DNA of 64,000 bases from assembly GCF_004114955.1 (NCBI RefSeq), contig NZ_CP030053.1, positions 6,138,001 to 6,202,000 of the forward strand, in the 5' to 3' direction. Source of the stretch: Bradyrhizobium guangzhouense. GTDB taxonomy: Bacteria > Pseudomonadota > Alphaproteobacteria > Rhizobiales > Xanthobacteraceae. This document shows, in pieces, positions 56,379 to 64,000 of this stretch. A program made the position numbers and the translations under genes. Within the stretch, counting starts at the first letter, position 1. Each line of letters opens with the position of its first letter. The notes beneath the pieces are model-generated. The model had not been told where the DNA came from. It saw only the letters and a list, made by a program, of their open reading frames with translations, and made no database searches.

Positions 56379-56661
56379 GCCCCCTCTGGTCGCAGCGGTG
56401 TTCAGCGCGCTCAGTCTGGTCTTCCGGCCATGGCAGGCAGACGACTGAAAAGAGCGCCGTTGAGGCTCCCTTGATGAGCCTCTCCGAAGGCACTGGATCC
56501 TAAATCGGCCAAGCCGGCGCCCCCATTTCAAAATCTTCGGCTTCAAGGGGCAAGCCGCCGCCGAGGTTCACAGGGCGCGTGGTCGCCACAGGAAGCAACG
56601 TCGTCCACGGGATCACTCGGGCAAGCCCCCTATTCGAAGCCCCTGAAGCGGGGTGTAGCGG
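56379..56661. repeat. Left copy of the direct repeat flanking the cyclase gene
   Basis: The repeat runs from about 56475 to 56567 and matches 58546-58638. The best part is 32 bases without mismatch, starting CCCCCATTTCAAAATCTTCG at 56521 and 58591. Both ends of the repeat share ATGAGCCTCTCCGA and GCCGAGGT. Before and after it no gene is seen in this gap. Confidence 0.75.
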
Positions 56662-58422
56662 CTATTCTGGGAGCCCAACTTCTCGGAATGCTCGAGCCAT
56701 GCGCTCAAGCCAAGCGGTATCCTTTGTCAGGCACAGCTGAAGAGTGTCTCTGACCGTCAAATCTGGACGAAAGCGCAGCATTTTTGACAGCGCATCGCGG
56801 GCCTCGATCATTCGTCCTGCCGGGACAGCGTTGATGACTAAGTATGCGAGCGTGTACATGAGCGGGTGTGCTTCGACGGCCTTCATGGCCCACTGAAAGC
56901 CTGTCTCGTACTGCTCCAGAGCGTTATAGGCACACGCAAGGCCAGTCCAAGCGTAGGCTTGGTGTGGGTCGAGAGGATCAAGTCTGAGAACCCTCATGAA
57001 ACATTCGATAGCCGCTTCCGCCTCACCATAATTGATCGACACCCAGCCTCTCGACATCCAACAGTAGCCATGACTGGGGTTCAGGGTCACGGCACGATCA
57101 GCAAGCTCCTTCGCCAAGTCATACTGTTGGCCGATGAAAGACAGGATATGAGCCGCTCTCGCCAACGCATGAGCGTCCTCGTGAGGCAGCGTAGCTACCT
57201 TCTGGGCCAACCCGAGTGCCTCGGACCGAACTTCCGGTGGGATGGGTGAGCCGTAGGAAATGTGTTGAAAGCAGAGGGTATAGCCAGCCATCGCGTAAGC
57301 AGCCGCGTAACCGGGGTCTAAGGTAAAAGCCTGAACAAAAAGACGGTATGCCTCTTCGAAACGCCGCTCATACCGTTGCAAGGCCATGCCCTTGACGTAA
57401 AGCTCATAGGCATCAAGGTCCGTTGTCGGCTTTGTTCTTACTCGTTCGAGTTCAGCCTTCTCTACCCAAAGAGAAACTGAGTTGACAATCTTGGCGGTCA
57501 GCGCATCTTGAAGATCGAAAATATCGCCGATGTCACCATCGAGCCTTTCGGCCCAAACATGCTTGTTGTGTGCCGCGTCGATCAGTTGAGCGGTGATCCG
57601 CAGACGGCCTCCAGCTCGCCTGATACTGCCTTCGAGTACATATCGAACTCCGAGTTCGCGTCCGACATGCCGTACATCGACGGACTTGCCCTTGAATGTG
57701 AAGCTCGAATTTCGGGCAATTACGAACAAGGTCGTGAACCGGGAGAGCGCGGTGATGATGTCCTCCGCCATACCGTCAGCGAAGTATTCCTGCTCGGGAT
57801 CACCGCTCATGTTCTGGAAGGGCAACACGGCCAATGAGGGCTTGTCAGGCAGCGGGAGGGTGCCTGAGTGTTCGACCGTTGGCCCGACATCCACTACTGA
57901 TCCAATCTGATAAACTCTGATCGGCTCGTCGATGTTCTTCACCTGTTGCGAACCGAGGTCTGTAAAGGTCAGCGGCAGGACTTTCCTCACTTGGTCGTAA
58001 GCAGCCCCCGAAATGCACACGGTGCCCGCCTTGGCTAACGTCTGCAGCCGTGCCGCAATGTTCACGCCGTCACCGAACAGGTCCCCTGCCCGCACCATCA
58101 CGTCACCAATGTGGACACCCATGCGGAAGTTGATCCGCTTGTCGAACGGGACACCTGCGTTCGCTTCAGCCAGCGCTGCCTGAGCCTCCACCGCACACTG
58201 CACCGCATCCACTGCGCTCCCGAACTCAGCAAGAACGCTGTCGCCCGCCGTGTTGGCTATGCGGCCCCTGTTGTCACCAATGAGCTTGTCGAGGATCGTG
58301 CGTCGCTCGGTGAGCCCCTTTAGCGTGCCGACCTCATCGGTGCCCATGAGCCGACTGTAGCCCTCCACGTCCGCTGCGAAGACTGCGACGAGCTTACGGC
58401 TGACCTCGCCAAGGTCTGACAT
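56662..58422 (-). CDS. Class III adenylate/guanylate cyclase with TolB-like and TPR domains
   Basis: A 586-residue protein of an architecture abundant in Bradyrhizobium. The cyclase domain covers residues 10-170: FAADVEGYSRLMGTDE holds the first metal Asp and ANTAGDSVLAEFGS the second. A TolB-N-like domain follows (SLAVLPFQNMSGDPEQEYFA, VLEGSIRRAGGRLRITAQLI), then TPR repeats to the end (ALQRYERRFEEAYRLFVQAF and others). It should make cAMP in the cytoplasm in response to a partner bound by the TPRs. ATG 58422 has GGGGCAG in front; the frame upstream runs into the repeat. The gene is bracketed by direct repeats. Confidence 0.88.
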   Translation of the reverse strand: MSDLGEVSRKLVAVFAADVEGYSRLMGTDEVGTLKGLTERRTILDKLIGDNRGRIANTAGDSVLAEFGSAVDAVQCAVEAQAALAEANAGVPFDKRINFRMGVHIGDVMVRAGDLFGDGVNIAARLQTLAKAGTVCISGAAYDQVRKVLPLTFTDLGSQQVKNIDEPIRVYQIGSVVDVGPTVEHSGTLPLPDKPSLAVLPFQNMSGDPEQEYFADGMAEDIITALSRFTTLFVIARNSSFTFKGKSVDVRHVGRELGVRYVLEGSIRRAGGRLRITAQLIDAAHNKHVWAERLDGDIGDIFDLQDALTAKIVNSVSLWVEKAELERVRTKPTTDLDAYELYVKGMALQRYERRFEEAYRLFVQAFTLDPGYAAAYAMAGYTLCFQHISYGSPIPPEVRSEALGLAQKVATLPHEDAHALARAAHILSFIGQQYDLAKELADRAVTLNPSHGYCWMSRGWVSINYGEAEAAIECFMRVLRLDPLDPHQAYAWTGLACAYNALEQYETGFQWAMKAVEAHPLMYTLAYLVINAVPAGRMIEARDALSKMLRFRPDLTVRDTLQLCLTKDTAWLERMARAFREVGLPE

Positions 58423-58545
58423 TCGCTGCCCCGATGCCACCTGTGTTGCAGGTAGTATCATTTCGCAGGCGGTAGAATGGCGCAAGGGTTCCCCGGCGAG
58501 CAGATGGCTGGAAGGATCGGACCCCTGCAATGTTCGCCGCCCTTC

Positions 58546-58638
58546 ATGAGCCTCTCCGACACACCCGGATCCTATTTTGCCGCCCTGCCGCCCCCATTTC
58601 AAAATCTTCGGCTTCAAGGGGCTCGCCGTCGCCGAGGT
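58546..58638 (+). repeat. Right copy of the direct repeat flanking the cyclase gene
   Basis: It matches 56475-56567, with an identical 32-base part starting at 58591. Because the repeat contains stop-free sequence, reading frames on the minus strand extend through it from the cyclase gene without being coding. Confidence 0.75.
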
Positions 58639-58662
58639 GACAACAGTGCGAGCCCAGTCAGG

Positions 58663-59316
58663 CTAAGCTGCGGAAAACAGGTCGATGGCGGGAACGCCGA
58701 ACTTTTCCGGACAATCACCGCTCTGAATGGAAAGGTAAGGACTGCGGCCTTTCAGCAGTTGCTGGACCTCCTGTTCACCGTACCCCAATTGAGCCATGTA
58801 GGTGTTCAGGCGCTTCCCAGAGGCGACGGCACGCGCCAAAAGCTGCTCAATGATGTCTCTGTCCGGATGCCGCGGCTCCAAATCAACGGCCAAATCAACA
58901 TCGCCGACTTCCGGTGCATCGCTCGCATACGACCCGAACGCACGAACCCGCTTGACCCGGAAGACAAGCTCGTCTCGCTCGTTGATTTCAGTCACGCGCT
59001 CCAACATCTGTGCTACCAAGGCATCCGCTTTGGCCCGAGTGATCCGCTTAACGAACCGGGCTACACACAGGCGTGAACCAAGGGCTGTCAGGGAGTACTT
59101 TCCCCCAACTCCGCCGCCCTGCACTTCCTGCTTGGCCTCAATGAACCCGGCGTCGGCAATCGCTTGAAGAACGGTCTGGGCTTGGGCGGACGTGAGCCCC
59201 AAGTCGGCTTCTGCAGAAGCAGCGGTGATGTTGTGCCCTTGAGGGTAGTTTCGCAGGAAGTCGCGTATTTTGATCAAGGGAAGTCCGGCGAGGGTATCGT
59301 TCTTGCTGACATGCAT
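58663..59316 (-). CDS. Winged-helix plus minimal nucleotidyltransferase fusion
   Basis: A 217-residue protein. Residues 10-80 form a winged helix (IKIRDFLRNYPQGHNITAAS, LTSAQAQTVLQAIADAGFIE), and residues 110-190 a minimal nucleotidyltransferase domain with the motif AFGSYASDAPEVGDVDLAVDL (GS...DxD). Related MNT proteins act with HEPN toxins and AMPylate them, but no HEPN gene is adjacent here, so it may be an orphan antitoxin-like enzyme, a defence component or an element regulator. ATG 59316 is clear of other genes. It is the first gene after the replication-related block of the element. Confidence 0.8.
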   Translation of the reverse strand: MHVSKNDTLAGLPLIKIRDFLRNYPQGHNITAASAEADLGLTSAQAQTVLQAIADAGFIEAKQEVQGGGVGGKYSLTALGSRLCVARFVKRITRAKADALVAQMLERVTEINERDELVFRVKRVRAFGSYASDAPEVGDVDLAVDLEPRHPDRDIIEQLLARAVASGKRLNTYMAQLGYGEQEVQQLLKGRSPYLSIQSGDCPEKFGVPAIDLFSAA

Positions 59317-59650
59317 GGTCGTTACGTCACCTCTGGGGTGCTTCTCGGAGGCCTTAGGAAGGCCCGTGGTTCAATTTTGGATACTGGGAGTCAACCAGCC
59401 GGGGCCGCAGGTGGAGGCTCAGGGGGGCCCTGCTCAGGCGGCTGAGCGTAGCACCCCACCCGGTCATTGACTTCTCGGGGTGCCTCGGGTCCACCGGAGC
59501 CGCAACCGACAACACTCCCAATGGTCATAAACTGATAAAACGTTTCCAGTGTACCTGTGTAGCTCCTCTGCCTTCTCTACCATCATCAATCACCATTCCC
59601 CCTCTCCCTTGTATCCCCCCTGTGGCTTCCCCTCTTGCCCCCCTGTCTTC
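59317..59650. other. Intergenic region with a long pyrimidine tract
   Basis: No gene is seen. From about 59566 to 59653 the + strand is almost all C and T (purine-rich on the minus strand). The tract ends at the stop of the polymerase-like gene. It may be a terminator-like or replication-related feature; nothing firmer can be said. Confidence 0.45.
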
Positions 59651-60991
59651 TCAGGGAAGAGTTGGACGGTTGATTTTTAACAGAGGTGTTGCTTCCAACT
59701 GAGACCGAAACGTTTCCTTGAGTATCTCATGTGCTGTATCGGCTTTGTGGGCCGGTACGATCAGGCTGTCGTGGACGCTCAGGCTCGGTATCTGATGTTC
59801 CCTCTTCAACTGCAACATCGTCGTAATCATCACATTGCTTTCAAACCACATCAGACCCGCCCAGCCGTTGGTGGCATGGCGAAGTGGTTGGCCCCAAGTC
59901 TCAAGAGCGGGATACTTGGCAAGAGCCGCTTTCGTGATGGTTGAGACGCGGTGTTGCTTCAGCTCCGGGAACTTCTGAAGCATGCGCGGTGGCCATCGAA
60001 CGATGGGTTTCGCATTGCCGAACGTAGCAACCATCCAAGCCTTCACTGAGCTGCGGTGCTCAGGCCCAAGGCCGGGCAGCTCATAAGGATCACCTTCGGG
60101 CAGCTGGACGCCACGCAAAGACAGGAAGATTGTGAGGTAGCTTGCCCGAATGTCTATCTCCGCGACCGGCTCACCATCGATAGTCATCTTCAGCCGTTTG
60201 TGACCGCTCATAACCTGGTAGCTGTCGGAGAAGTGCTGGCTATAGAGCCGCCCGCCCATGTTCCAAAAGAAGCTGGGATCATCGCCATTGTGGAAGATCC
60301 GCACGTAGCCATGGTGCTCACCACCGCGCAGCTTGTGTTGCGCGAAGAATTCGTTCAGCTCCCGCACATTGCCTTCGATAGCGCTGGTTATGCCATCTCT
60401 CTCGAACGGCATTGGCTTTCCCGGTGGCCTACTCGTCGCCCAGTAAGAGACTTCCTTGGCCGCTCGAAGCTCCAACACCACCTTCGGGAGGTCATACTCG
60501 AACTCGAAGTGATCATGCACGCTCGCAGGATTGACAGACCGTTCCTTCGAAAAGCACAGCAGAGCGGGTGTTGCACGAAAACGAGCCGCGAACTTTCCCC
60601 TGTCATCCCTGGAGACCTTGTGGCCGTCGATGTGTTCGAGCAGCGCGAGACGCTGGAAGCCATCCACGAGCTGCACGAAGGTTCGGAAGGAAACCTTGGC
60701 TCCCGTAAAGGACTTTGCGTGCATGCTTCGATAGACCCACGGGTTGGGGTCTGGCTCATTCTGGCCGTACGGCCGAAGAAGGTCCGCCAAGAACGCCCCA
60801 ACGGCATACCTGAGTTTTTCCGTGGTGCTCTGCCGCTTGTTGGTTCGTGCACCCGTCGCAAGAGCATGCTCGTCCACCATGTTCGCTAAGGAGCTAACGA
60901 GCAGCTCGGCCTCTTCTGAGATGGGATGTGCGCGCAAGCGGGCGTGTTTCGCGGCTTGAAGTTCTTCTTGGTCGATTGAAGCTGAAGTCAT
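59651..60991 (-). CDS. Putative family-A polymerase-like (palm-domain) protein
   Basis: A 446-residue protein without an annotated family that I can name. Three motifs occur in the order of family-A polymerases: motif A EIDIRASYLTI (278-288, Asp280), a motif-B-like helix R313-SSV-K317-AWMVAT-F324-G325, and motif C LSVHDSLIVP (404-413, His407/Asp408). Before motif A, NMGGRLYSQ (244-252) resembles the DxxGR motif of single-subunit polymerases. There is no 3'-5' exonuclease domain. ATG 60991 has AGGAAGAA upstream; a TTG at 61063 is less likely. It lies directly behind the integrase gene, so it probably serves replication or maintenance of the element. Confidence 0.6.
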   Translation of the reverse strand: MTSASIDQEELQAAKHARLRAHPISEEAELLVSSLANMVDEHALATGARTNKRQSTTEKLRYAVGAFLADLLRPYGQNEPDPNPWVYRSMHAKSFTGAKVSFRTFVQLVDGFQRLALLEHIDGHKVSRDDRGKFAARFRATPALLCFSKERSVNPASVHDHFEFEYDLPKVVLELRAAKEVSYWATSRPPGKPMPFERDGITSAIEGNVRELNEFFAQHKLRGGEHHGYVRIFHNGDDPSFFWNMGGRLYSQHFSDSYQVMSGHKRLKMTIDGEPVAEIDIRASYLTIFLSLRGVQLPEGDPYELPGLGPEHRSSVKAWMVATFGNAKPIVRWPPRMLQKFPELKQHRVSTITKAALAKYPALETWGQPLRHATNGWAGLMWFESNVMITTMLQLKREHQIPSLSVHDSLIVPAHKADTAHEILKETFRSQLEATPLLKINRPTLP

Positions 60992-61064
60992 TTCTTCCTG
61001 TCGTCGTGGATTTTCTTTGTTTGCCTGCGGTTGGTGCGCAAGCAGCCCCTGATGGACGACCAAT

Positions 61065-62690
61065 TCATTCCAGAGAGTAGCGCGGGAACTTCTTTAGAGC
61101 GTCTGCCATCGCGGTCACATTGGGCGTCCCGTACTTCCGCCCTTCAGTGGCTTGTGTATGACCCGTGATGGCGTCGTTCATCTTCTCCGGTATCCCGGCT
61201 TCGTCAGCAATGCGCTTGAACGTGTGACGCCAAGCATGGTTCGGGCTGATGTGAGGATCATCGACACCCAACTCACGAACCCAAGTTCCCAGATGAGCGC
61301 GCGCGGTGTCAGACCGAGGCCGCGGGGGCTTCAGCGGATCTACAATGGGCCGTTGCGGTGTCTTGTCATTGTAGAACAGTGCACCCTTCCCAACCTGCTT
61401 GATCATCTCAATGAAACCTTGAGCAATCAGGTGTTCGTGGATGGGCACAACACGCGGCTTTCCGGTCTTGATCGTGCCGGCCTCGGGCGTCAGCTTCATT
61501 ACGTAGAGGCCCTTACGATCCTCAATGTCGATCCCGCGCAACTGCGTGATTTCGCCCGGTCTTGCCCCGGAGTACGCACAAAGCCAAGGCACCCAGCGGC
61601 GAGTTCTCTCTGTGGGCGTGATAGGCTTCTCAATGGCCAAGCTGGCGTTGAGGATGATCTTTGCCTCAGCGTCCGTGAAGCTCCGGCCATCTTCTCGTGT
61701 CTGCGCCTTGCGCGGAACATCGACGCGAACTTCCTTGAACGGATTTTGTCCAATTTTCTTGTGCTCGCGCGCCCAGCCGAACACACGACGGGCAGAGGAC
61801 AACCAAATCTCACGAACAGTTATGGCCTGACGTTCTTCGCCGATCAGGCCCCGTATCCAGTCGCGCGCAGCGTCCTCCGTGATGCCATTTGCGCCGACCT
61901 CGGCAAACTGGCGTTGCATCTCAAGGAACACGGCACGCCATCTGATCACCGTCTTGTCGGCGGGCTTGACCGCAAGGACGAACGCTTCAAACAATTCCCA
62001 GCAGCTCACGCCCGAAGCTCTCACGGGGCCATCGGTGAATGCCGGGAAAGTGTCCGGGTTGTCATCGCGTGAGTAGTCACCGCTCGCGCGCTTTTGCAGC
62101 ACTGAGATAGCGGGCATCAAGTTGTCGCTTACGGCGTCCACGAACAGCGCATAGGCGGTCGAGTTGAGCGCCATTCCTTCGCCGGCTAGGAAGGTCGCTA
62201 CGCGCGCCAGCTCGGCTACTTGCGGCCTCACCGCCTCGCGCACCTCCGGCTCCTTCGCCCACTCCCAATTACGATCAGCCTTGGAATTTTCGAGGAAGCT
62301 GTCGGGCGCCTCAGGATAGAGGACATTCCACGTGAGGTGGTCACCGAATTCCTTCCAGTATTTTACTGGACCGGGATTGGCCTCGTGTTGCCTCACGAAC
62401 CAAACGTACCAGCGGCCTGCAAGAGCTATAGCGTTGAGACGAGTAAGCGGTTGACCCTCACCATTCTGCTGCGCTCGAAGCGCCGCGATGCGCGTTTCAA
62501 TCTCGGCCAACCACTCGCCGTGCTGAGTCTTCGCGAAGGGAGCCGGAGTGCCTGCGGGGATGCGAAGCTGTGCTTCCCATCGGACCTTGTACAGGCGCGC
62601 GTACTCATCACGGACGTCGGCAGGGATGCTCTTGCGAGCAACGAAGCCGCCACCTTTTGCTCGAACCAGACCGACCATACGCAATGCCAT
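61065..62690 (-). CDS. Tyrosine integrase of the tRNA-His element
   Basis: A 541-residue tyrosine recombinase, long for the family because of an N-terminal extension that may carry an arm-binding and coiled region. The catalytic domain has the first Arg in CAYSGARPGEITQLRG, the box II pattern HAWRHTFKRIADEAG (His, Arg), GHTQATEGRKYG with the presumed nucleophile Tyr, and conserved Lys in AGTIKTGKPRVVPIHEH. It starts 86 bp from the right att core at tRNA-His, as usual for tRNA-targeting integrases, and the polymerase-like gene follows on the same strand. Confidence 0.92.
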   Translation of the reverse strand: MALRMVGLVRAKGGGFVARKSIPADVRDEYARLYKVRWEAQLRIPAGTPAPFAKTQHGEWLAEIETRIAALRAQQNGEGQPLTRLNAIALAGRWYVWFVRQHEANPGPVKYWKEFGDHLTWNVLYPEAPDSFLENSKADRNWEWAKEPEVREAVRPQVAELARVATFLAGEGMALNSTAYALFVDAVSDNLMPAISVLQKRASGDYSRDDNPDTFPAFTDGPVRASGVSCWELFEAFVLAVKPADKTVIRWRAVFLEMQRQFAEVGANGITEDAARDWIRGLIGEERQAITVREIWLSSARRVFGWAREHKKIGQNPFKEVRVDVPRKAQTREDGRSFTDAEAKIILNASLAIEKPITPTERTRRWVPWLCAYSGARPGEITQLRGIDIEDRKGLYVMKLTPEAGTIKTGKPRVVPIHEHLIAQGFIEMIKQVGKGALFYNDKTPQRPIVDPLKPPRPRSDTARAHLGTWVRELGVDDPHISPNHAWRHTFKRIADEAGIPEKMNDAITGHTQATEGRKYGTPNVTAMADALKKFPRYSLE

Positions 62691-62711
62691 TTGTAGCGCC
62701 TTTTGTATTTT
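62690..62711 (+). repeat. Right arm-like repeat of the element
   Basis: The partner of 50981-51003, overlapping the integrase start region. Position and orientation suit an arm-type integrase site that could also let the integrase control its own promoter. Confidence 0.5.
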
Positions 62712-62775
62712 GCAAGGCGCAAAAACGTCAGGTCTATCAGCAAGATACTGGAACTGCAGGGTGATTTAGCAGTGG

Positions 62776-62792
62776 TGGTACAGTTGGGTGGG
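62776..62792 (+). other. Right attachment site (inside tRNA-His)
   Basis: The 17 bases equal 50902-50918. They span the CCA, the discriminator base, the acceptor 3' strand and part of the T-stem. Confidence 0.85.
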
Positions 62793-62852
62793 CTCGAACC
62801 ACCGACCTCCTGTTCCACAGACAGGCGCTCTAACCAACTGAGCTACAACTGC
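62776..62852 (-). tRNA. tRNA-His (anticodon GTG)
   Basis: A 77-base tRNA on the minus strand: acceptor GCAGTTG with CAACTGT, D-arm GCTC-AGTTGGTTA-GAGC, anticodon arm CCTGT-CTGTGGA-ACAGG with anticodon GTG, T-arm GGTGG-TTCGAGC-CCACC and encoded CCA. The discriminator base is A73 and no extra G is encoded at -1, a feature known for alphaproteobacterial tRNA-His. The 3' end serves as the integration site, and insertion has kept the tRNA intact. Confidence 0.95.
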
Positions 62853-63179
62853 ATCCTTGCGAGCCGCGCCTTGGGGCTGCCTGAAAAGGCCTGACGCCTA
62901 AGGGGGCTGGACGGGGCGGAAACTAGGTGCAACGGGGGTTTTTGGCAAGGCCGCAGAGGGTCGAAAAACCGGGGTAAATTGCGGTCTGCGCGATAAAAAT
63001 CGGGGTTGATGGCGGCCGTGGGGTTGTTCTGCTCGTCTCGCCTGCTTGTGGAGAAAATCCCCCAGAGGAGAGAGCCCTCACCCGCGCCTTCGGCGCGACC
63101 TCTCCCGCAGGCGGGAGAGGTAAGAAAAACCCGGGCCTTTGGGCCCGGGTTTCCTAACTTGCTCGATCCGCCGGTTTGA
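62853..63179. repeat. Intergenic region with family B repeat and phasin terminator
   Basis: At 63033-63121 lies a family B repeat with CCTCTCCCGCAGGCGGGAGAGG at its end. At 63125-63153 AAACCCGGGCC-TTTG-GGCCCGGGTTT forms a perfect bidirectional terminator just behind the phasin stop. The rest, next to the tRNA, should hold the tRNA promoter. Confidence 0.65.
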
Positions 63180-63611
63180 TCAGGCGGCCGGGTAGAACTT
63201 CGAGGCGGAGGCCTTGATCGGCTCGGCGGTCGCGCTGGCGGAACGCTGGGCGATCTCGAACAGCTCCTTGGCCTGGGCCTGAAGGGTCTCGAGCTGAGTC
63301 TTGGCGTGGCCGGTCCAGAGCTGGAACGCATCGGTCGGCGACTTCATGCCGAGCAGCTCCTGGGTGAAATCCATATGGGCCGTGGTATTGGCCTTGGCGA
63401 ATTCCATCAGCTTGGCGGTGTACTCGTTCGCACCCTTTTGAACGGAGGCGAACACGGCCTCGATGGTGCCGTTGTGGGTCTCAGCCGCGTCCTTGAACTT
63501 GGCGTAGTTTTCGCGGGCCTGCGAAACGCCCTTTTCGGCGAATGCGCGCACCTGCTCGGGAACCTCGAACGGGATGATCGAGGCAGAAAACGGATCAGTC
63601 GCACCTGTCAT
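63180..63611 (-). CDS. Phasin family protein
   Basis: A 143-residue phasin, which coats polyhydroxyalkanoate granules in the cytoplasm. It is almost wholly helical and amphipathic (EKGVSQARENYAKFKDAAETHNGTIE, ANEYTAKLMEFAKANTTAHMDF, LLGMKSPTDAFQLWTGHAKTQLET-like heptads), the pattern of the Phasin_2 family. The C-terminus (SASATAEPIKASASKFYPAA) is typical of Bradyrhizobium members. A strong terminator follows. Accumulation of carbon polymer fits the organism group. Confidence 0.9.
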   Translation of the reverse strand: MTGATDPFSASIIPFEVPEQVRAFAEKGVSQARENYAKFKDAAETHNGTIEAVFASVQKGANEYTAKLMEFAKANTTAHMDFTQELLGMKSPTDAFQLWTGHAKTQLETLQAQAKELFEIAQRSASATAEPIKASASKFYPAA

Positions 63612-64000
63612 GTTGGTCCCTCACGCTAAAGAAAAATGGAGTGAGCCTTCTGGCGCGCCCGCCGGCCAACCGGGGCCATTTCTTGTTACGAGGTGGCGGG
63701 TACGACGACTGGATACGCAGAACTACCCAAGATGGCTCGTCCAGCGCCAGTATTGTGGCTCACTAACATGTCAACATTGTGCGGCGCAATGTGATCCGCG
63801 GGTGCGTTGCGAAAATTTAATCCCAGGGGTGAGGTTCCCGGGGTGGGGCACCGGGGGTTGAGGTGCGCACGTCATTCCGGGGCCTGAGCGGAGCGAGGGA
63901 GCTCGGAATCCATCGGGCCTCGGAGACAGTGGAGAAATGGATTCCGGGCTCGCGACTTCGTCGCGCCCCGCAATGACGAAGGCGTTGTGCCGCGCCTTGC
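63612..64000. repeat. Upstream region of the phasin gene with family A repeat (copy 6)
   Basis: The first part should hold the phasin promoter and ribosome site (AAAATGGAGTGAG on the + strand is not on the coding strand and is not a signal). From about 63869 to 63978 lies a complete family A palindrome. No ORF is credible in the remaining bases. Confidence 0.6.

Larger units (their letters stand above)
50902..62792. mobile_element. Integrative element of about 11.9 kb inserted at tRNA-His
   Basis: The limits are an exact 17-bp direct repeat (50902-50918 and 62776-62792) whose right copy is the 3' end of tRNA-His including CCA. A tyrosine integrase (61065-62690) is transcribed away from the tRNA end. 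Inside the att cores, a near-identical motif of 21 matching bases occurs at both ends (50981-51003 and 62690-62711), which could be an integrase arm site. The element carries defence genes, a serine recombinase, a cyclase, a nucleotidyltransferase and a polymerase-like gene, but no conjugation or capsid genes. Confidence 0.85.

Noticed and set aside
56232-56546. Minus-strand frame starting MKPKILKWGR, as also seen before the cyclase gene
   Set aside because: The shared N-terminus is the direct repeat read as protein, not a conserved coding sequence.

Overview
The window is chromosomal DNA of a Bradyrhizobium-type alphaproteobacterium. The evidence is high GC, the dnaG-rpoD pair, carA/carB/greA, a tRNA-His with A73 and no extra 5' G, and many copies of the short palindromic intergenic repeats typical of that lineage. 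There is no rRNA and no CRISPR array.

Layout. 0-9.2 kb: envelope and signalling genes (amidase, diguanylate cyclase, LysE exporter, single-domain response regulator, SDR, lytic transglycosylase) plus small lineage-specific proteins, one of them a 23-residue Lys/Ala peptide. 9.3-11.2 kb: an AT-richer islet with a three-Cys-motif protein and its TcmP partner. 11.3-15.8 kb: rpoD and dnaG; this DnaG lacks the usual zinc ligands. 16-32 kb: housekeeping and metabolic genes, including an ArsR/SRPBCC operon with an operator inside its promoter, a hybrid histidine kinase, an acyl-CoA synthetase, an epoxide-hydrolase-like enzyme, YqeY, carA and dps. 32-37 kb: a tRNA-like sequence, a terminator-like leader, carB and greA. 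37-47.7 kb: an Lrp regulator divergent from trxB, LysR, a DapA-like enzyme, two tandem 48-residue membrane proteins, a ParA-like ATPase, an AEC transporter, TenA and a GrlR-like protein.

47.9-62.8 kb is accessory DNA. A C5-cytosine methyltransferase overlaps a gene for an ATPase with a TOPRIM-like C-terminus. Next to them lies an integrative element of about 11.9 kb inserted at the 3' end of tRNA-His. Its limits are an exact 17-bp direct repeat (50902-50918 and 62776-62792) that reproduces the tRNA 3' end, and the tyrosine integrase sits next to the tRNA. The cargo is a PARIS-like ATPase/DUF4435 pair, a pentapeptide-repeat protein with an overlapping partner gene (both of unknown function), a serine recombinase, a class III adenylate cyclase-TPR protein flanked by direct repeats, a winged-helix/nucleotidyltransferase fusion, and a 446-residue protein carrying what look like family-A polymerase motifs A, B and C in order. 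The window ends with a phasin gene.

How the parts fit. The accessory block looks like an anti-phage locus. PARIS is known to respond to phage anti-restriction proteins, so its position beside a methyltransferase module is logical. The polymerase-like protein beside the integrase is the least explained item and may serve element replication. All functions are read from sequence motifs only; no database search was possible.
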